From assembly GCF_021491375.1 (NCBI RefSeq), contig NZ_JAKEVY010000003.1:855635-919634 (forward strand): a stretch of DNA of 64,000 bases. The letters are read 5' to 3'. This document shows positions 49,168-57,342 of this stretch, one piece after another. The notes beneath the pieces are model-generated. The model was given only the letters and a program-made list of their open reading frames with translations, was not told the DNA's origin and did no database searches. Both the position numbers and the translations under genes were made by a program. Position 1 is the stretch's first letter; every line of letters begins with the position of its first letter. This DNA is from Flavihumibacter fluminis. GTDB lineage: Bacteria; Bacteroidota; Bacteroidia; Chitinophagales; Chitinophagaceae.

Positions 49168-49970
49168 ATGGCAGCAAAACCAATTGCAATGGAACAGCTC
49201 AAACAAGTGCTTAAATTGAAGCAGGAAGGTCACTCCATCAAAAGTATAATACGATTGACCGGCCTGGCTCGCAATACCGTAAAAACCTATCTCAAACGCA
49301 TACTGGAAGCTACTGGCGGCACTACTACCGATAAAGAATTGGCCGGTTTATTTTATAACCAGGATACACCGCTTCAGCAATCATCCCGTTTACAGCAGCT
49401 CCTTCGGCATTTTGAAGGTATTGACAAGGAACTCACACGGCCTGGCGTTACGCGGCAACTACTATGGGGCGAGTACAAGGAACAGCATCCGGATGGATAT
49501 GACTATAGCAAGTATTGTGAACACCTGAACAGGCCCTGAACAAAAATGACGTGGTTATGCAGCTGGAGTACAATCCTGGTGAAGAGATCATGTGTTTGGT
49601 GCCACTCTCCCTTACAGTGGCCTGATTTTCTGTATTGCGCTGGAACACCAGAAAACAGCCGACCTGTTACATGGCATCAATGAACTGCTCCGTTACCTGC
49701 AAGGCGTAACACAAACCATCACCTGTGATAACATTCGTACGGCCGTGACTAAAGCAGACCGATACGAACCTGTATTTACGGATCTCTGTTATCAGATCAG
49801 TGAACACTATGGTACTACCTTCTCTGCCACCAGACCGGGTAAACCCAGAGACAAAGCGATGGTTGAAAAAGCCGTCAACCTGGTTTACAAGTATGTGTAT
49901 GCGCCGTTGCGGAACCAGTGTTTTACTTCTTTATTGGAGATTAATTATTACTTCCGGATCCAGCTTGATC
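49168..49970 (+). pseudogene. istA: IstA transposase, frameshifted and internally deleted
   Basis: The N-terminal helix-turn-helix is intact (EQLKQVLKLKQEGHSIKSII, then ARNTVKTYL). The frame stops at 49539 after CEHLNRP, while the expected continuation LNKNDVVMQLEYNPGEEIM lies in another frame from about 49536. That then jumps to VFGATLPYSGLIFCIALEHQ from 49592. The junction at about 49590 lacks roughly 20 residues, including the first catalytic Asp of the DDE triad (normally VDFAG). The second Asp (ITCDNIRTAV) and the Glu region (RPGKPRDKAMVEKAV) remain. The C-terminal third is missing, so the protein would be inactive. Confidence 0.85.
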
Positions 49971-49977
49971 AGCCTGG

Positions 49978-50085
49978 CACGAGTATGTCAGCGAACCTAT
50001 GATTGATGATGCCATAATGGACAGACTGACAACCAACGCACACCGGATAGAATTGAAAGGCGACTCCCTGAGGAGAAAAAAATAA
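49978..50085 (+). pseudogene. istB: IstB helper ATPase, C-terminal remnant
   Basis: The frame HEYVSEPMIDDAIMDRLTTN followed by AHRIELKGDSLRRKK and a stop is the conserved C-terminus of IstB. All upstream parts, including the Walker motifs, are gone. The istA fragment is joined to it directly, so a single deletion of about 1.2 kb removed the 3' part of istA and most of istB. Confidence 0.8.
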
Positions 50086-50263
50086 CAAGGTATCGCTTAA
50101 GATAAATACTTTTGAATCCTACAACTGCTCTTTACATTGCTGCACTTTTAGGCCCTAAGAAAAAGGGGGCAACATCACCCTGAATGCCGGGGTCAAGATT
50201 ATCGGAATTTACAATAATAAAATTTGGAAATATTTAACCTATCGCTCATTAGAATTAAATCTT

Positions 50264-50271
50264 GTTGTGCG
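50264..50271. repeat. Cassette boundary GTTGTGCG, matched to 50773-50780
   Basis: GTTGTGCG here and CGCACAAC at 50773-50780 are exact reverse complements enclosing the lipoprotein gene at 50284-50748. This is the pattern of one integron cassette. It is also the right end of the attC-like site split by the IS21 element. Confidence 0.65.
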
Positions 50272-50283
50272 TTCGCATTTCTG

Positions 50284-50748
50284 TCACATGTGAACTGGCT
50301 CCTTGTCCATGATGAAAATTGTCACACTTGGTGGATGACCTCCCAATCTTAAATTTACAGACGCTGTATCGTCTCCAAGTTTATTTATAAGCATGTTAGC
50401 ATGTGCAGTGTCAATAGGCAAATAGGAATATGATATAAAAATCCACTTGTCATTCCCCAAGTAAATTGGTTGCTCAGCTAATGCTTGTCCATTGTCAGCA
50501 GTAACTTTTTTTACATATTTTCCTTTTGGTAAAGAAATATTAGAAGTATTTGAAAGGTCTGGCTGAATGCCTGTGTATCGTATACTGTCATCCAGAACTT
50601 TTTTGGCTGCTATAGATACTTTAATATCTACTGCTTTTCTTTCTTTACTAATGTTACTTATAAAAAAATAAGCGGTAGGTCGAAACCAGTTGCACCCTGT
50701 CAAAAAGATAGTCAGAAAAGCAATAAGGAGGAGTCGGAATATTTGCAT
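50284..50748 (-). CDS. Lipoprotein, unknown (cassette gene)
   Basis: This 154-residue protein has a lipoprotein signal (FLTIFLTGC, Cys19) followed by a compact beta-rich domain with no recognised family (YFFISNISKERKAVDIKVSI, LGNDKWIFISYSYLPID). Being lipidated and small, it is probably on the periplasmic or outer-membrane face. The gene fills an inverted-repeat-bounded unit from 50264 to 50780: its start is 25 bp from one boundary and its stop 13 bp from the other. It is a single gene with no visible partner. Confidence 0.65.
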   Translation of the reverse strand: MQIFRLLLIAFLTIFLTGCNWFRPTAYFFISNISKERKAVDIKVSIAAKKVLDDSIRYTGIQPDLSNTSNISLPKGKYVKKVTADNGQALAEQPIYLGNDKWIFISYSYLPIDTAHANMLINKLGDDTASVNLRLGGHPPSVTIFIMDKEPVHM

Positions 50749-50953
50749 TATTAGTTTGTCTGTTCAAAGTGACGCACAACGTTGACGTATTTGTTTTTCC
50801 AGGACCATTACTAATGTCCATATTTATAACCAAAAACCCAATTGAAAACTTGACAAGCCTGGGCTAATTCTCATCAATGGTCTACTGTTGAAGTTTCAAT
50901 TTTCCGCACTTTTAATAAAAATACACTTATTAGTAGCTGTACTGTAACTAATT

Positions 50954-51441
50954 CTAACGAATTAGCCTTTCAATTTTTTTAGTGATCTTCTCCGCTTCCC
51001 AAGAATATATACACTGTCCAAATTTTACATGCTCTGACTTATAAATAAATGTGAGCTTACTTGTACCATAGTCATTTACTTCAATGTCCGGATCTATTGG
51101 CGAAAAATCAATGTTGGAATTATATTTTGTATCATAGGTTTTACTATTAATATTAAACAAAACACCCTTCCTTATAGTAATCGCATCTTTATTTACAAAA
51201 ACAATTTCCTTTAAGTATGTAAATCTCAAGTATCTCAGAAATACTAAAAAGGTTAAAACAAGACCAGCTAATGAAAGAAAATTTCCATACCCATGGTATT
51301 GACAAGTAAAAACAAATATGTGAATAATATTAAACCAAGCCCCATAATAATAAGAATTATAAGATTGAATACCTTTTCAAATCTTTTTATTGTAGGATAG
51401 AATGTAATAATTATTTCGTTACTATTAGCTTTCAATTTCAT
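50954..51441 (-). pseudogene. Two-helix membrane protein, probably frameshifted (cassette gene)
   Basis: From the ATG at 51441 the frame reads MKLKANSNEIIITFYPTIKR and a membrane helix (FNLIILIIMGLGLILFTYLF), then stops at about 51267. A second frame, open from about 51300, gives a further helix (FLSLAGLVLTFLVFLRYL) and a soluble tail FTYLKEIVFVNKDAITIRKG down to the stop at 50954. The two pieces together look like one PH-like membrane protein of about 160 residues broken by a one-base indel. The original start lies 18 bp from the boundary GCCGCTAAC at 51460. A short ORF from 51229 alone would lack the membrane part. Confidence 0.55.
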
Positions 51442-51459
51442 TTTATCGAGAATTGTATA

Positions 51460-51499
51460 GCCGCTAACGTGAATACATTTTTTAACGGCTGTCTTATCA
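51460..51499. repeat. Cassette-boundary site with interior deleted
   Basis: GCCGCTAAC (51460-51468) is followed after only about 25 bp by CTTATC, which pairs loosely with GATAAC at about 51921 beyond the next gene. The long hairpin interior seen at other sites is missing. Confidence 0.4.
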
Positions 51500-51850
51500 G
51501 TTCATGTTTTTCAAGTCCATATATAATGAGAAAAACATGCTACCTAAAGTCACTGCAACCATCGAAAAATTGATTATTGCGGCAATTGCTTTGATATACT
51601 TCAGTTTTTCCTTTCTTACAATACTGATTATGGTAAATACTAGCCCAAGTATCATACTTAATAAGAGACATATTATTGTTATAGCAAGGAAAGCTGGATT
51701 GTTTGAATTTATTCTAATTATCGCTGTTATGTTTGCAATAAAAATGAAAAAAATAGAAGTTGTAGCAATTGAAAAACCAAAGGCTATTTTAGAAAACTTT
51801 GGCGATTTTCTATTTAGCGAAGGCTCGTATTCTACTAATAAGTTATTCAT
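51497..51850 (-). CDS. Small membrane protein, unknown (cassette gene)
   Basis: This 117-residue protein has three hydrophobic helices (about 23-45, 52-77, 88-112). It also has a short N-terminal cytoplasmic stretch (MNNLLVEYEPSLNRKSPKFS). I recognise no family. It resembles the many DUF4190-like small membrane proteins of Bacteroidota in size and helix spacing, but that is a weak likeness. It sits between the deleted site at 51460 and a degenerate boundary near 51921. Confidence 0.55.
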   Translation of the reverse strand: MNNLLVEYEPSLNRKSPKFSKIAFGFSIATTSIFFIFIANITAIIRINSNNPAFLAITIICLLLSMILGLVFTIISIVRKEKLKYIKAIAAIINFSMVAVTLGSMFFSLYMDLKNMN

Positions 51851-51981
51851 TTGGTGGATACTTAGTTGTTAAATCTTTATGTATCTAGGAATTGAAAGAT
51901 GATATCACTTTAGTTTGTCGAACAGATAACTAATTACTTATACGGCTTGTCGATATACTGTTCTGTTTATTTGATCCCTTT

Positions 51982-52509
51982 CTACCAAAATTTCCTCCAC
52001 GGTTTTACCACAGGATTTGTTTCGCTTCTTTTTAAATTTGCAGTTATTTGCTTCTGTTCTTGAAACCAATTTTCGGTCAGCTCGATTGCTTTTATAGTGA
52101 AGTTTCTAAAAGGTGTAGGTATTCCTTGAGATAACTCACCATAGAGAAATTGAACACCTGTTTCAATGCCAGGTCCACCAAACAAAACCTTGAAGTCGCA
52201 TGCTCGCCCCTTTTTGTCTGGAATATCATATGTCTTTCCAAAGAAATCCTCCATTTCTTCGGTTGCAAAAGGTTTTAGTTGCGCAAACAAGTTATCCCTG
52301 GTAACTCCTATGAACAAGTCGTTGTCTCTACAATCAGGACTTCCATTGCCTTTTCTGTTTATGGAACCTTGTTCATCAAGAACAATAAAAAGTACTTGAT
52401 TCCCCGCAACCTCTAATGTTATTAAAGTCTTATTAATTTTGTCCAGTGTTGTCAAAGTCGAATAATTTAGATTTAGAACTTGTGTTCTCCGAATGGCGCC
52501 AATGTTCAT
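51982..52509 (-). CDS. Hypothetical protein, 175 aa (cassette gene)
   Basis: This soluble protein of unknown family has features like LFIVLDEQGSINRKGNGS, LFIGVTRDNLFAQLKPFATEEM, KVLFGGPGIETGVQFLYGEL. There is no signal peptide and no membrane segment. The ATG at 52507-52509 lies inside the edge of the attC-like repeat that follows, so the first residues (MNIGAIRRTQ) may come from the repeat and the true start may be internal or lost. A 130-bp AT-rich gap with no gene separates it from the gene at 51497. Confidence 0.5.
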   Translation of the reverse strand: MNIGAIRRTQVLNLNYSTLTTLDKINKTLITLEVAGNQVLFIVLDEQGSINRKGNGSPDCRDNDLFIGVTRDNLFAQLKPFATEEMEDFFGKTYDIPDKKGRACDFKVLFGGPGIETGVQFLYGELSQGIPTPFRNFTIKAIELTENWFQEQKQITANLKRSETNPVVKPWRKFW

Positions 52510-52701
52510 CGGCTTTGCGTTCGGCGTGGCATTCTGTGTTCCGTCGCTCCTGGACTGCTGCCGATGTTTTTACTAATGTACAAATTTTATTCTTCTGCTC
52601 AACTGCGTTCCATATTGCCGATAACTGAAGAAGAAAAACGTTACTATTGTTGATGCTGCGTTGAGTCGCCCTCCGCAGATGCAAAACTACTGTTGTAGGC
52701 C
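52505..52701. repeat. attC-like site between cassettes
   Basis: It contains GGCTTTGCGTTCGGCGTGGC with ATTCTGTGTTCCGTC and, near the right end, GTCGCCCTCCGCAGATGCAAA. It ends GTTGTAGGCC (52692-52701). The ATTCTGTGTTCCGTC block is shared with the sites at 60428 and 62868. The left AAC end appears eroded to AAT. Confidence 0.6.
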
Positions 52702-53092
52702 GTTTTGTCTGCTTTTGGGATAGCTTTTCTCTTTTTAATCTTTAGCATTGGTATCCACGAAAAGTACAATTCAATAGCTAATAATGGAATTATCCAACTT
52801 ATCCATTCCAGCGTCGTGGCCCGAATTTCAGCTGATTTAATAAAAAAGAAAAGCTTTTCCTGCGGAATGTACCTACCAGTCGCAGAAAGATAAACACCAA
52901 TGCAAGCGCATAGCTCCTTATCTCGAATAGCCTGTGTCCAACGATGTTTCCGTTCTTGATAGTAATCCAGGCAGCAACAGTCATAAATATCCAAGTAAGC
53001 GAAAGCAGGAAAAGGGGGCCACGATACAGGTAATAAGTACTCAATAATACCAGTGTCAGCCAGAGAAACTTATTTAAATGTCGTTTTTTCAA
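52702..53092 (-). pseudogene. Membrane protein, probably frameshifted (cassette gene)
   Basis: The frame from 53092 codes MKKRHLNKFLWLTLVLLSTY and a second helix (IRSYALALVFIFLRLVGTF), then ends at 52799 in unlikely residues (LKFGPRRWNG). The overlapping second frame continues plausibly as EWISWIIPLLAIELYFSWIP and KIKKRKAIPK with another membrane segment. The two frames together look like one membrane protein broken by a small indel at about 52850. The cassette is bounded by GTTGTAGGCC (52692) and GGCCTACAA (53161), an exact 9-base match. Confidence 0.5.
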
Positions 53093-53160
53093 TAGCAGTT
53101 AGATTTTGTTTATCAGCTTAATGAAGTTTTTACGTTTTGTTGTCATTTCGGTAATAAAAT

Positions 53161-53188
53161 GGCCTACAAAGGATACGCGTGTTAGTGG
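53161..53188. repeat. Collapsed cassette-boundary site
   Basis: GGCCTACAA (pairs with 52693-52701) is separated by about 11 bp from GTTAGTGG (53181-53188; pairs with 53840-53847). The whole hairpin interior seen elsewhere (about 120 bp or more) is gone, leaving two cassette ends nearly fused. Confidence 0.6.
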
Positions 53189-53221
53189 TTGGTTTTTTAT
53201 CGTCGTGCCTTAAATTTCCTT

Positions 53222-53794
53222 TCATAAATTGTAAAAGGCATTTTCTAAAATATAGAATTCCTTTTCGTATTTATCTATGAGTTGATTGTCCAATTTATGT
53301 TGATTGACAGCTTGTCCGGTAGAATAATTATCAATTTTTATTATTTTGTCATCAATTATGTCAATAACTAAGGTGTCGAGAAGTTCGTTAGTTGGCAATT
53401 CCGACGTCTGGAAGATTACGGTCTTGTTATCTGTAGTTTTGCAAGCATAAATTACATACTCCGTGTTTGAAATAAACTGAAAATAATAGTCAGTTATTCT
53501 GAAAGTGTGTTCAGTAGCTGTTTTTATTGTTTTAATATGTTTATTGAATTTGTTAATTCCTCTCAAATAATAAATAATTGCATTTAATGTAGAAAGTCCA
53601 ATTAAAAAAAGTTTTGAATATTCTGTTGGAATATTTATTTTGAATTTTTCACTAAGGATTAATAATAATATAATCCCAAAGAACGTAAGTATTCCAACTA
53701 TTATGCTCTCGCTGAGTACTTTTTTAATTTGTCTTGCTTTTTGCTTATAGTCAGAAAGTCCTGAAGTTGATAGTTTTTTCTCAACAGTTATCAT
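53222..53794 (-). CDS. Two-helix membrane protein, unknown (cassette gene)
   Basis: This 190-residue protein has a basic N-terminus (MITVEKKLSTSGLSDYKQKA), two membrane helices (about 34-50 and 61-79, IIVGILTFFGIILLLILSE and KLFLIGLSTLNAIIYYL), and a soluble C-terminal domain of 110 residues with alternating strands. No family is recognised. It occupies a unit with exactly matched ends, GTTAGTGG (53181) and CCACTAAC (53840-53847). The start codon is 45 bp from the latter. Confidence 0.6.
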   Translation of the reverse strand: MITVEKKLSTSGLSDYKQKARQIKKVLSESIIVGILTFFGIILLLILSEKFKINIPTEYSKLFLIGLSTLNAIIYYLRGINKFNKHIKTIKTATEHTFRITDYYFQFISNTEYVIYACKTTDNKTVIFQTSELPTNELLDTLVIDIIDDKIIKIDNYSTGQAVNQHKLDNQLIDKYEKEFYILENAFYNL

Positions 53795-53838
53795 GTCCTA
53801 ATAGTCGCGTTTTGATTGCTATATCAGTCGCAGAACTT

Positions 53839-53971
53839 GCCACTAACGAGCAGGTATTGCAGACGGTGGGGAATTTTTTATTCGTCGAGCCCTGAACCAC
53901 AGTACAGCGCAATTACTGCTGCTGATTGCTCCAATGTCTATCCCCATTATCGCCAGTACCATGTTAGTGGC
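53839..53971. repeat. attC-like site, 133 bp
   Basis: The ends are GCCACTAAC (53839-53847) and GTTAGTGGC (53963-53971), perfect 9-base inverted repeats. Inside, GGTATTGCAGACGGTGGGGA near the left pairs imperfectly with TCCCCATTATCGCCAGTACC near the right, with a loop of about 70 bp. It is the shortest full-length site in the array. Confidence 0.75.
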
Positions 53972-53984
53972 ATGTAGCTTTGAA

Positions 53985-55469
53985 TTAGAGTGTCGATTTT
54001 GATTTAATAAATGAATATAGTAACAAACATACAAGCCCGACAATTGCTAACCATCCAAATATGTCTCCAATGAGAGGATACAAAGTCCAGATTTTTCTAT
54101 TCGGAACATCTCCAGACATAATCCATGAATTAGTGGCAAAATGATCCATCTGGGAAATGATTTTTCCCCTTGGATCTGTTATAATTGAAAGTCCATTTCT
54201 TGTTTGACGAACTATAGAACAACCATTCTCAATTCCCCTAAAAACAGCAACATTTGTATGTAACGGGGAAATCTCTTTCCAATTTGACGCAGGTATCAAT
54301 AAAACATCGGCATTAGATTTTCCAATCTGCTTTACAATTGATGGAAAATCTGCGTCCCAACAAATTAAAGAAGCCAACTTACCATATAGAGTCACACTTG
54401 TGTTAATTGTTTTGTTTCCTTCCAAAGTGCCTTCCATAAAATTGCCACCATATTTAATGTGTTTGGATAATAACTCACCTTTGGGTGAAAAAAATAAGAT
54501 TTTATTTTCTGAAATGGCAGCATTAGTACCTATTGAAAAGGGGTTCGTTAATAAATATATTTTTTCTTCTTGAGCAAGTGTTCTAAATACATTGACCAAA
54601 CTATCTTCATCCTTATCTAAGATTAAGGTTGATATTTCACTCCAAACTATAATTTTAGATTTGTTTTTTGCTTCTGCTTTTGTTTCATTAATTAATCGAC
54701 TAATGATTGAATTTGAAATTTCTTTAAACTGTGTCGTGTCTTTTTTACTGAGTACAAAATTCATTTTCTCTCCTTCTACAACCTTATCATGTGTATGAAT
54801 TCCTGAAATTCTCACAAAGCTTTTCTGCAATGGCATATTGATTCTCACAACTCCATAAACCAATATTGATGCAAGCAAGGAAAAATATATAAGTCCACCT
54901 ATAAATCTTTTTTTCCATTTAAAACGATTGTCAAACAACCAGCATATAACAGAACCAAACCAAGTTATCATAAAAGTCATTCCCCACATTCCAGTCAAGG
55001 AAGCAAGCTGTGAAAAAGCTAAAAAATCTAATTGTGTATACCCTAAAAGTCCGGCTGTCCCAAAGGGATTAAAAAGACTAAGTAAAAACTCAAATGAAGT
55101 GTAAGCAAGCGGGAAAATTAATGTTGCAGCAAATTCTTTAATTTTTTGATAAACAATTGCATCAATGTAAAATACATACCCGTAATAGATTCCAGCTATA
55201 AATGGTATATAAAATAGATAACTTCGAGTATTGTCATATGTAAATTTCCAGAATGATAATTGACTAATTATCCCGAAGATTAAAGGAATAACTAAGAAAG
55301 AAAATATTCCTTTCTCTCTCCTTGAAACTAATATAAACGGTATTGAAAATAACCAAGTTGCAATAGAAAAGAATATTGTTCCATTACTGAAATAAAGAAA
55401 TAATGCTCCAAATAAAAGAAGCGTAAATATGGTTATTGTTCTTGGAATTTTGCCTTGAAAATCAATCAT
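53985..55469 (-). CDS. lnt: Apolipoprotein N-acyltransferase-like protein (cassette gene)
   Basis: This 494-residue protein has the Lnt layout: six or so membrane helices (about 10-210), a periplasmic nitrilase-fold domain, and a final helix (about 468-488). Likely catalytic residues are Glu in IIVWSEISTLI, Lys in KHIKYGGNFMEG, and Cys in SLICWDADFP. RGIENGCSIVRQTRNGLSII is also typical. Lnt adds the third acyl chain to lipoproteins. It is diverged (WDADFP rather than YE..FP), and chromosomal lnt is normally elsewhere, so this may be a paralogue. It lies in a unit with 9/9 matched ends (53963 and 55507). Confidence 0.78.
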   Translation of the reverse strand: MIDFQGKIPRTITIFTLLLFGALFLYFSNGTIFFSIATWLFSIPFILVSRREKGIFSFLVIPLIFGIISQLSFWKFTYDNTRSYLFYIPFIAGIYYGYVFYIDAIVYQKIKEFAATLIFPLAYTSFEFLLSLFNPFGTAGLLGYTQLDFLAFSQLASLTGMWGMTFMITWFGSVICWLFDNRFKWKKRFIGGLIYFSLLASILVYGVVRINMPLQKSFVRISGIHTHDKVVEGEKMNFVLSKKDTTQFKEISNSIISRLINETKAEAKNKSKIIVWSEISTLILDKDEDSLVNVFRTLAQEEKIYLLTNPFSIGTNAAISENKILFFSPKGELLSKHIKYGGNFMEGTLEGNKTINTSVTLYGKLASLICWDADFPSIVKQIGKSNADVLLIPASNWKEISPLHTNVAVFRGIENGCSIVRQTRNGLSIITDPRGKIISQMDHFATNSWIMSGDVPNRKIWTLYPLIGDIFGWLAIVGLVCLLLYSFIKSKSTL

Positions 55470-55506
55470 AATATTCGATAGTTAAAATAGAACCGTTAAT
55501 GCCATT

Positions 55507-55709
55507 GCCACTAACAGCGGCACCTTTGAGTTCGGCAGGGCAGTTGGAAAACGTCCAGCCAGAAAGTGCAGCCGATTAAGGATACTGAATTTGAAAATAT
55601 ATTCTATTGCTCGTCCTTGTTCGGTCAGTCGGATATGTAGATGGTAGTAGTACTGCAGATGAGAATTTATTCGTCGCCCCCTGCTGACGAAAAACCGAAT
55701 GTTGGAAGA
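55507..55709. repeat. attC-like site, about 200 bp
   Basis: It starts GCCACTAAC (55507-55515) and ends GTTGGAAGAG (55701). GAGTTCGGCAGGGCAG near the left pairs roughly with CCCCTGCTGACGAAAAACCG near the right. The middle carries ATATTCTATTGCTCGTCC and ATTTATTCGTCGCCC, blocks seen in other sites of the array. Confidence 0.65.
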
Positions 55710-55718
55710 GGCACATCG

Positions 55719-57191
55719 TCACTTGATGCCATTCTCCTTTAATAATTTCGTAAACGCCCTACCTCCCCAATCCTTTCTCAAGGCTGGGTTTGTCTTGGCT
55801 ACTTCTACAATACGTTGATCTATTTCTTTATCCTTTAAGGCAATCAATACTGATGTTGCTTTTAAATATATATGTGGATTATCTTCTGTCTTAAGTCTAT
55901 CAAAAAGTGATGATACAAAAGAAGTGTCTCTAATTTTTAATGCTTTGTCTGCGAATGTTGGAAACTGATGTACGTTAATCTCTCTTATATTTTTGTTGAT
56001 TAATTCAATGGCATAGACTCGGTCCCGCACTAGAATTGTGTCAAGCATTATGTCTAAAAGATTTACATATGTTGATTCATCGTCACTGAAACTACCTGTG
56101 TTGAGATAGTAAAAATCGTCTGCATTTTTAAGTGTCTTTTTTGTTAGTTGAAATGCTCTGTCTGAATTTTTTATGTAAAGCAAGTTGAACACTTTTTCAT
56201 TTATTTTATTTTCGTCTCCCCACATTGTCCAAAGAAGTTCATCGTAAATTGGCGTATAGAAATCTTGTACAGCTAAGAAAATAAAATCAATGTGATATTC
56301 TTTTATATTTTCATGTTTAACTTGGGTAAAAGGAATTGTAAGTAATTCAAGAGCATTATTACTTTTATAGCTGGCAATAGCTTTATATAATTCCCTCCAT
56401 TCCATGCTGTAATGTTCATCATTTAATGTTAGCATTAGTTTATTTTCAAGAAATGGAAAAAAGTCTGGGTGTGGGAATTCACAAATTGCTCGATAAGTAA
56501 AAAAGTAACCATCATCTGGATTTTTTCCTTTTTTGTTTTTCAGAATTAGCGGAATATCTTGTTCTTTTTGGTATTTAGCTAAAGTGACCAAAGCTTCTTG
56601 GTTTTTATCTTTAATTACTAAATCCTTGGCTCTTGCATAAAACCTTTCCGTCAATTTTGCTCTACTGATTGCTTCTTGTTTTGCGTAAAGATTGTTTGGT
56701 GTATAAATGAGAATACTGTCTATAATGGCAAATTGAAAACTGTCAAGTTTTTTTGAATTTATGTTTACATAGTTAGGTGTTGCAAGATTTATGAAGAAGT
56801 CTCCAACTTTTTCACTACTTACTACACATCCAAACATAGTTCTCACATTTTCATCGTCGGAAATATGTTTTATAAGTATTGGAAGCAAGTTGATTGAGGT
56901 ATCAAAAGTTAATGCCCAAAACGAATAGCAACGAACTACGCCATTTGGATGGTTTGTTAGTTCTTGTAGTTCAATTGTTGTAGCTGTGCTTTTTAGTTCT
57001 GTGAAGTTGTCAAATTGTTTAGGTCGAATGCCAGCGTTGCCAACTGCACTACCCATTAGCATATTTTCTTTTTCAATTTTAGCAACGATTGTTTTTGTTT
57101 GAATTGAAATCTTTGTCTTGTCAAACTGATACCGCTGTCCATAACAGTTTAGGGTAAATGTCACGATGATGAAGGTAACAAGTTGTTTCAT
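55719..57191 (-). CDS. Exported HEAT-like repeat protein (cassette gene)
   Basis: This 490-residue protein has a signal peptide (residues 1-18, ending LNCYGQ). The body is mostly helical with repeating helix pairs (SINLLPILIKHISDDENVRTMFG, LVTLAKYQKEQDIPLILKN, FPTFADKALKIRDTSFVSSLFD), consistent with HEAT or TPR-like solenoid repeats. No catalytic motif is visible. It is probably periplasmic and binds other proteins. One boundary begins GTTGGAAG at 55701; the other lies near 57201 but is not a clear match. Confidence 0.6.
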   Translation of the reverse strand: MKQLVTFIIVTFTLNCYGQRYQFDKTKISIQTKTIVAKIEKENMLMGSAVGNAGIRPKQFDNFTELKSTATTIELQELTNHPNGVVRCYSFWALTFDTSINLLPILIKHISDDENVRTMFGCVVSSEKVGDFFINLATPNYVNINSKKLDSFQFAIIDSILIYTPNNLYAKQEAISRAKLTERFYARAKDLVIKDKNQEALVTLAKYQKEQDIPLILKNKKGKNPDDGYFFTYRAICEFPHPDFFPFLENKLMLTLNDEHYSMEWRELYKAIASYKSNNALELLTIPFTQVKHENIKEYHIDFIFLAVQDFYTPIYDELLWTMWGDENKINEKVFNLLYIKNSDRAFQLTKKTLKNADDFYYLNTGSFSDDESTYVNLLDIMLDTILVRDRVYAIELINKNIREINVHQFPTFADKALKIRDTSFVSSLFDRLKTEDNPHIYLKATSVLIALKDKEIDQRIVEVAKTNPALRKDWGGRAFTKLLKENGIK

Positions 57192-57200
57192 TTGTATTTC

Positions 57201-57333
57201 TGCCTACGTTTTTGGGCTTGGCGATTTGGCGGAAAATTAGCACAAAAGTTCAATAGAATAACTGCCATTGAACCTTGCGTAAATGTTTCATAGAAGCACT
57301 TCAGCCGCCATATTGCCAAACCGATTTTGTGCG
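57201..57333. repeat. attC-like site, about 133 bp
   Basis: GGCTTGGCGATTTGGCGG (57216) pairs with CCGCCATATTGCCAAACC (57305) with three mismatches around a loop of about 70 bp. The ends are TGCCTACGTTTTT and TTTGTGCG, so neither AAC nor GTT end is perfect. Confidence 0.7.
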
Positions 57334-57342
57334 TTCGTATTT

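Larger units (their letters stand above)
48907..50213 (+). mobile_element. IS21-family element, internally deleted
   Basis: The ends are inverted repeats starting 5'-TGTA: TGTAGATTCCGGACCATCTT at the left, and on the minus strand TGTAAATTCCGATAATCTTG at the right. Both run into GACCCC, matching apart from one gap and a few substitutions. The left end carries six degenerate copies of TTCCG-N(5-8)-TTGACCCCC, the multiple-repeat end typical of IS21. Inside are an istA fragment with a frameshift and a deletion, and only the last 35 residues of IstB. I see no clear target duplication. The element cannot move by itself but keeps both ends. Confidence 0.88.

Noticed and set aside
52799..52994. Two separate overlapping genes on the same strand
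   Set aside because: Each frame holds only half of a plausible membrane protein, and one runs past the cassette boundary; a frameshift explains both.
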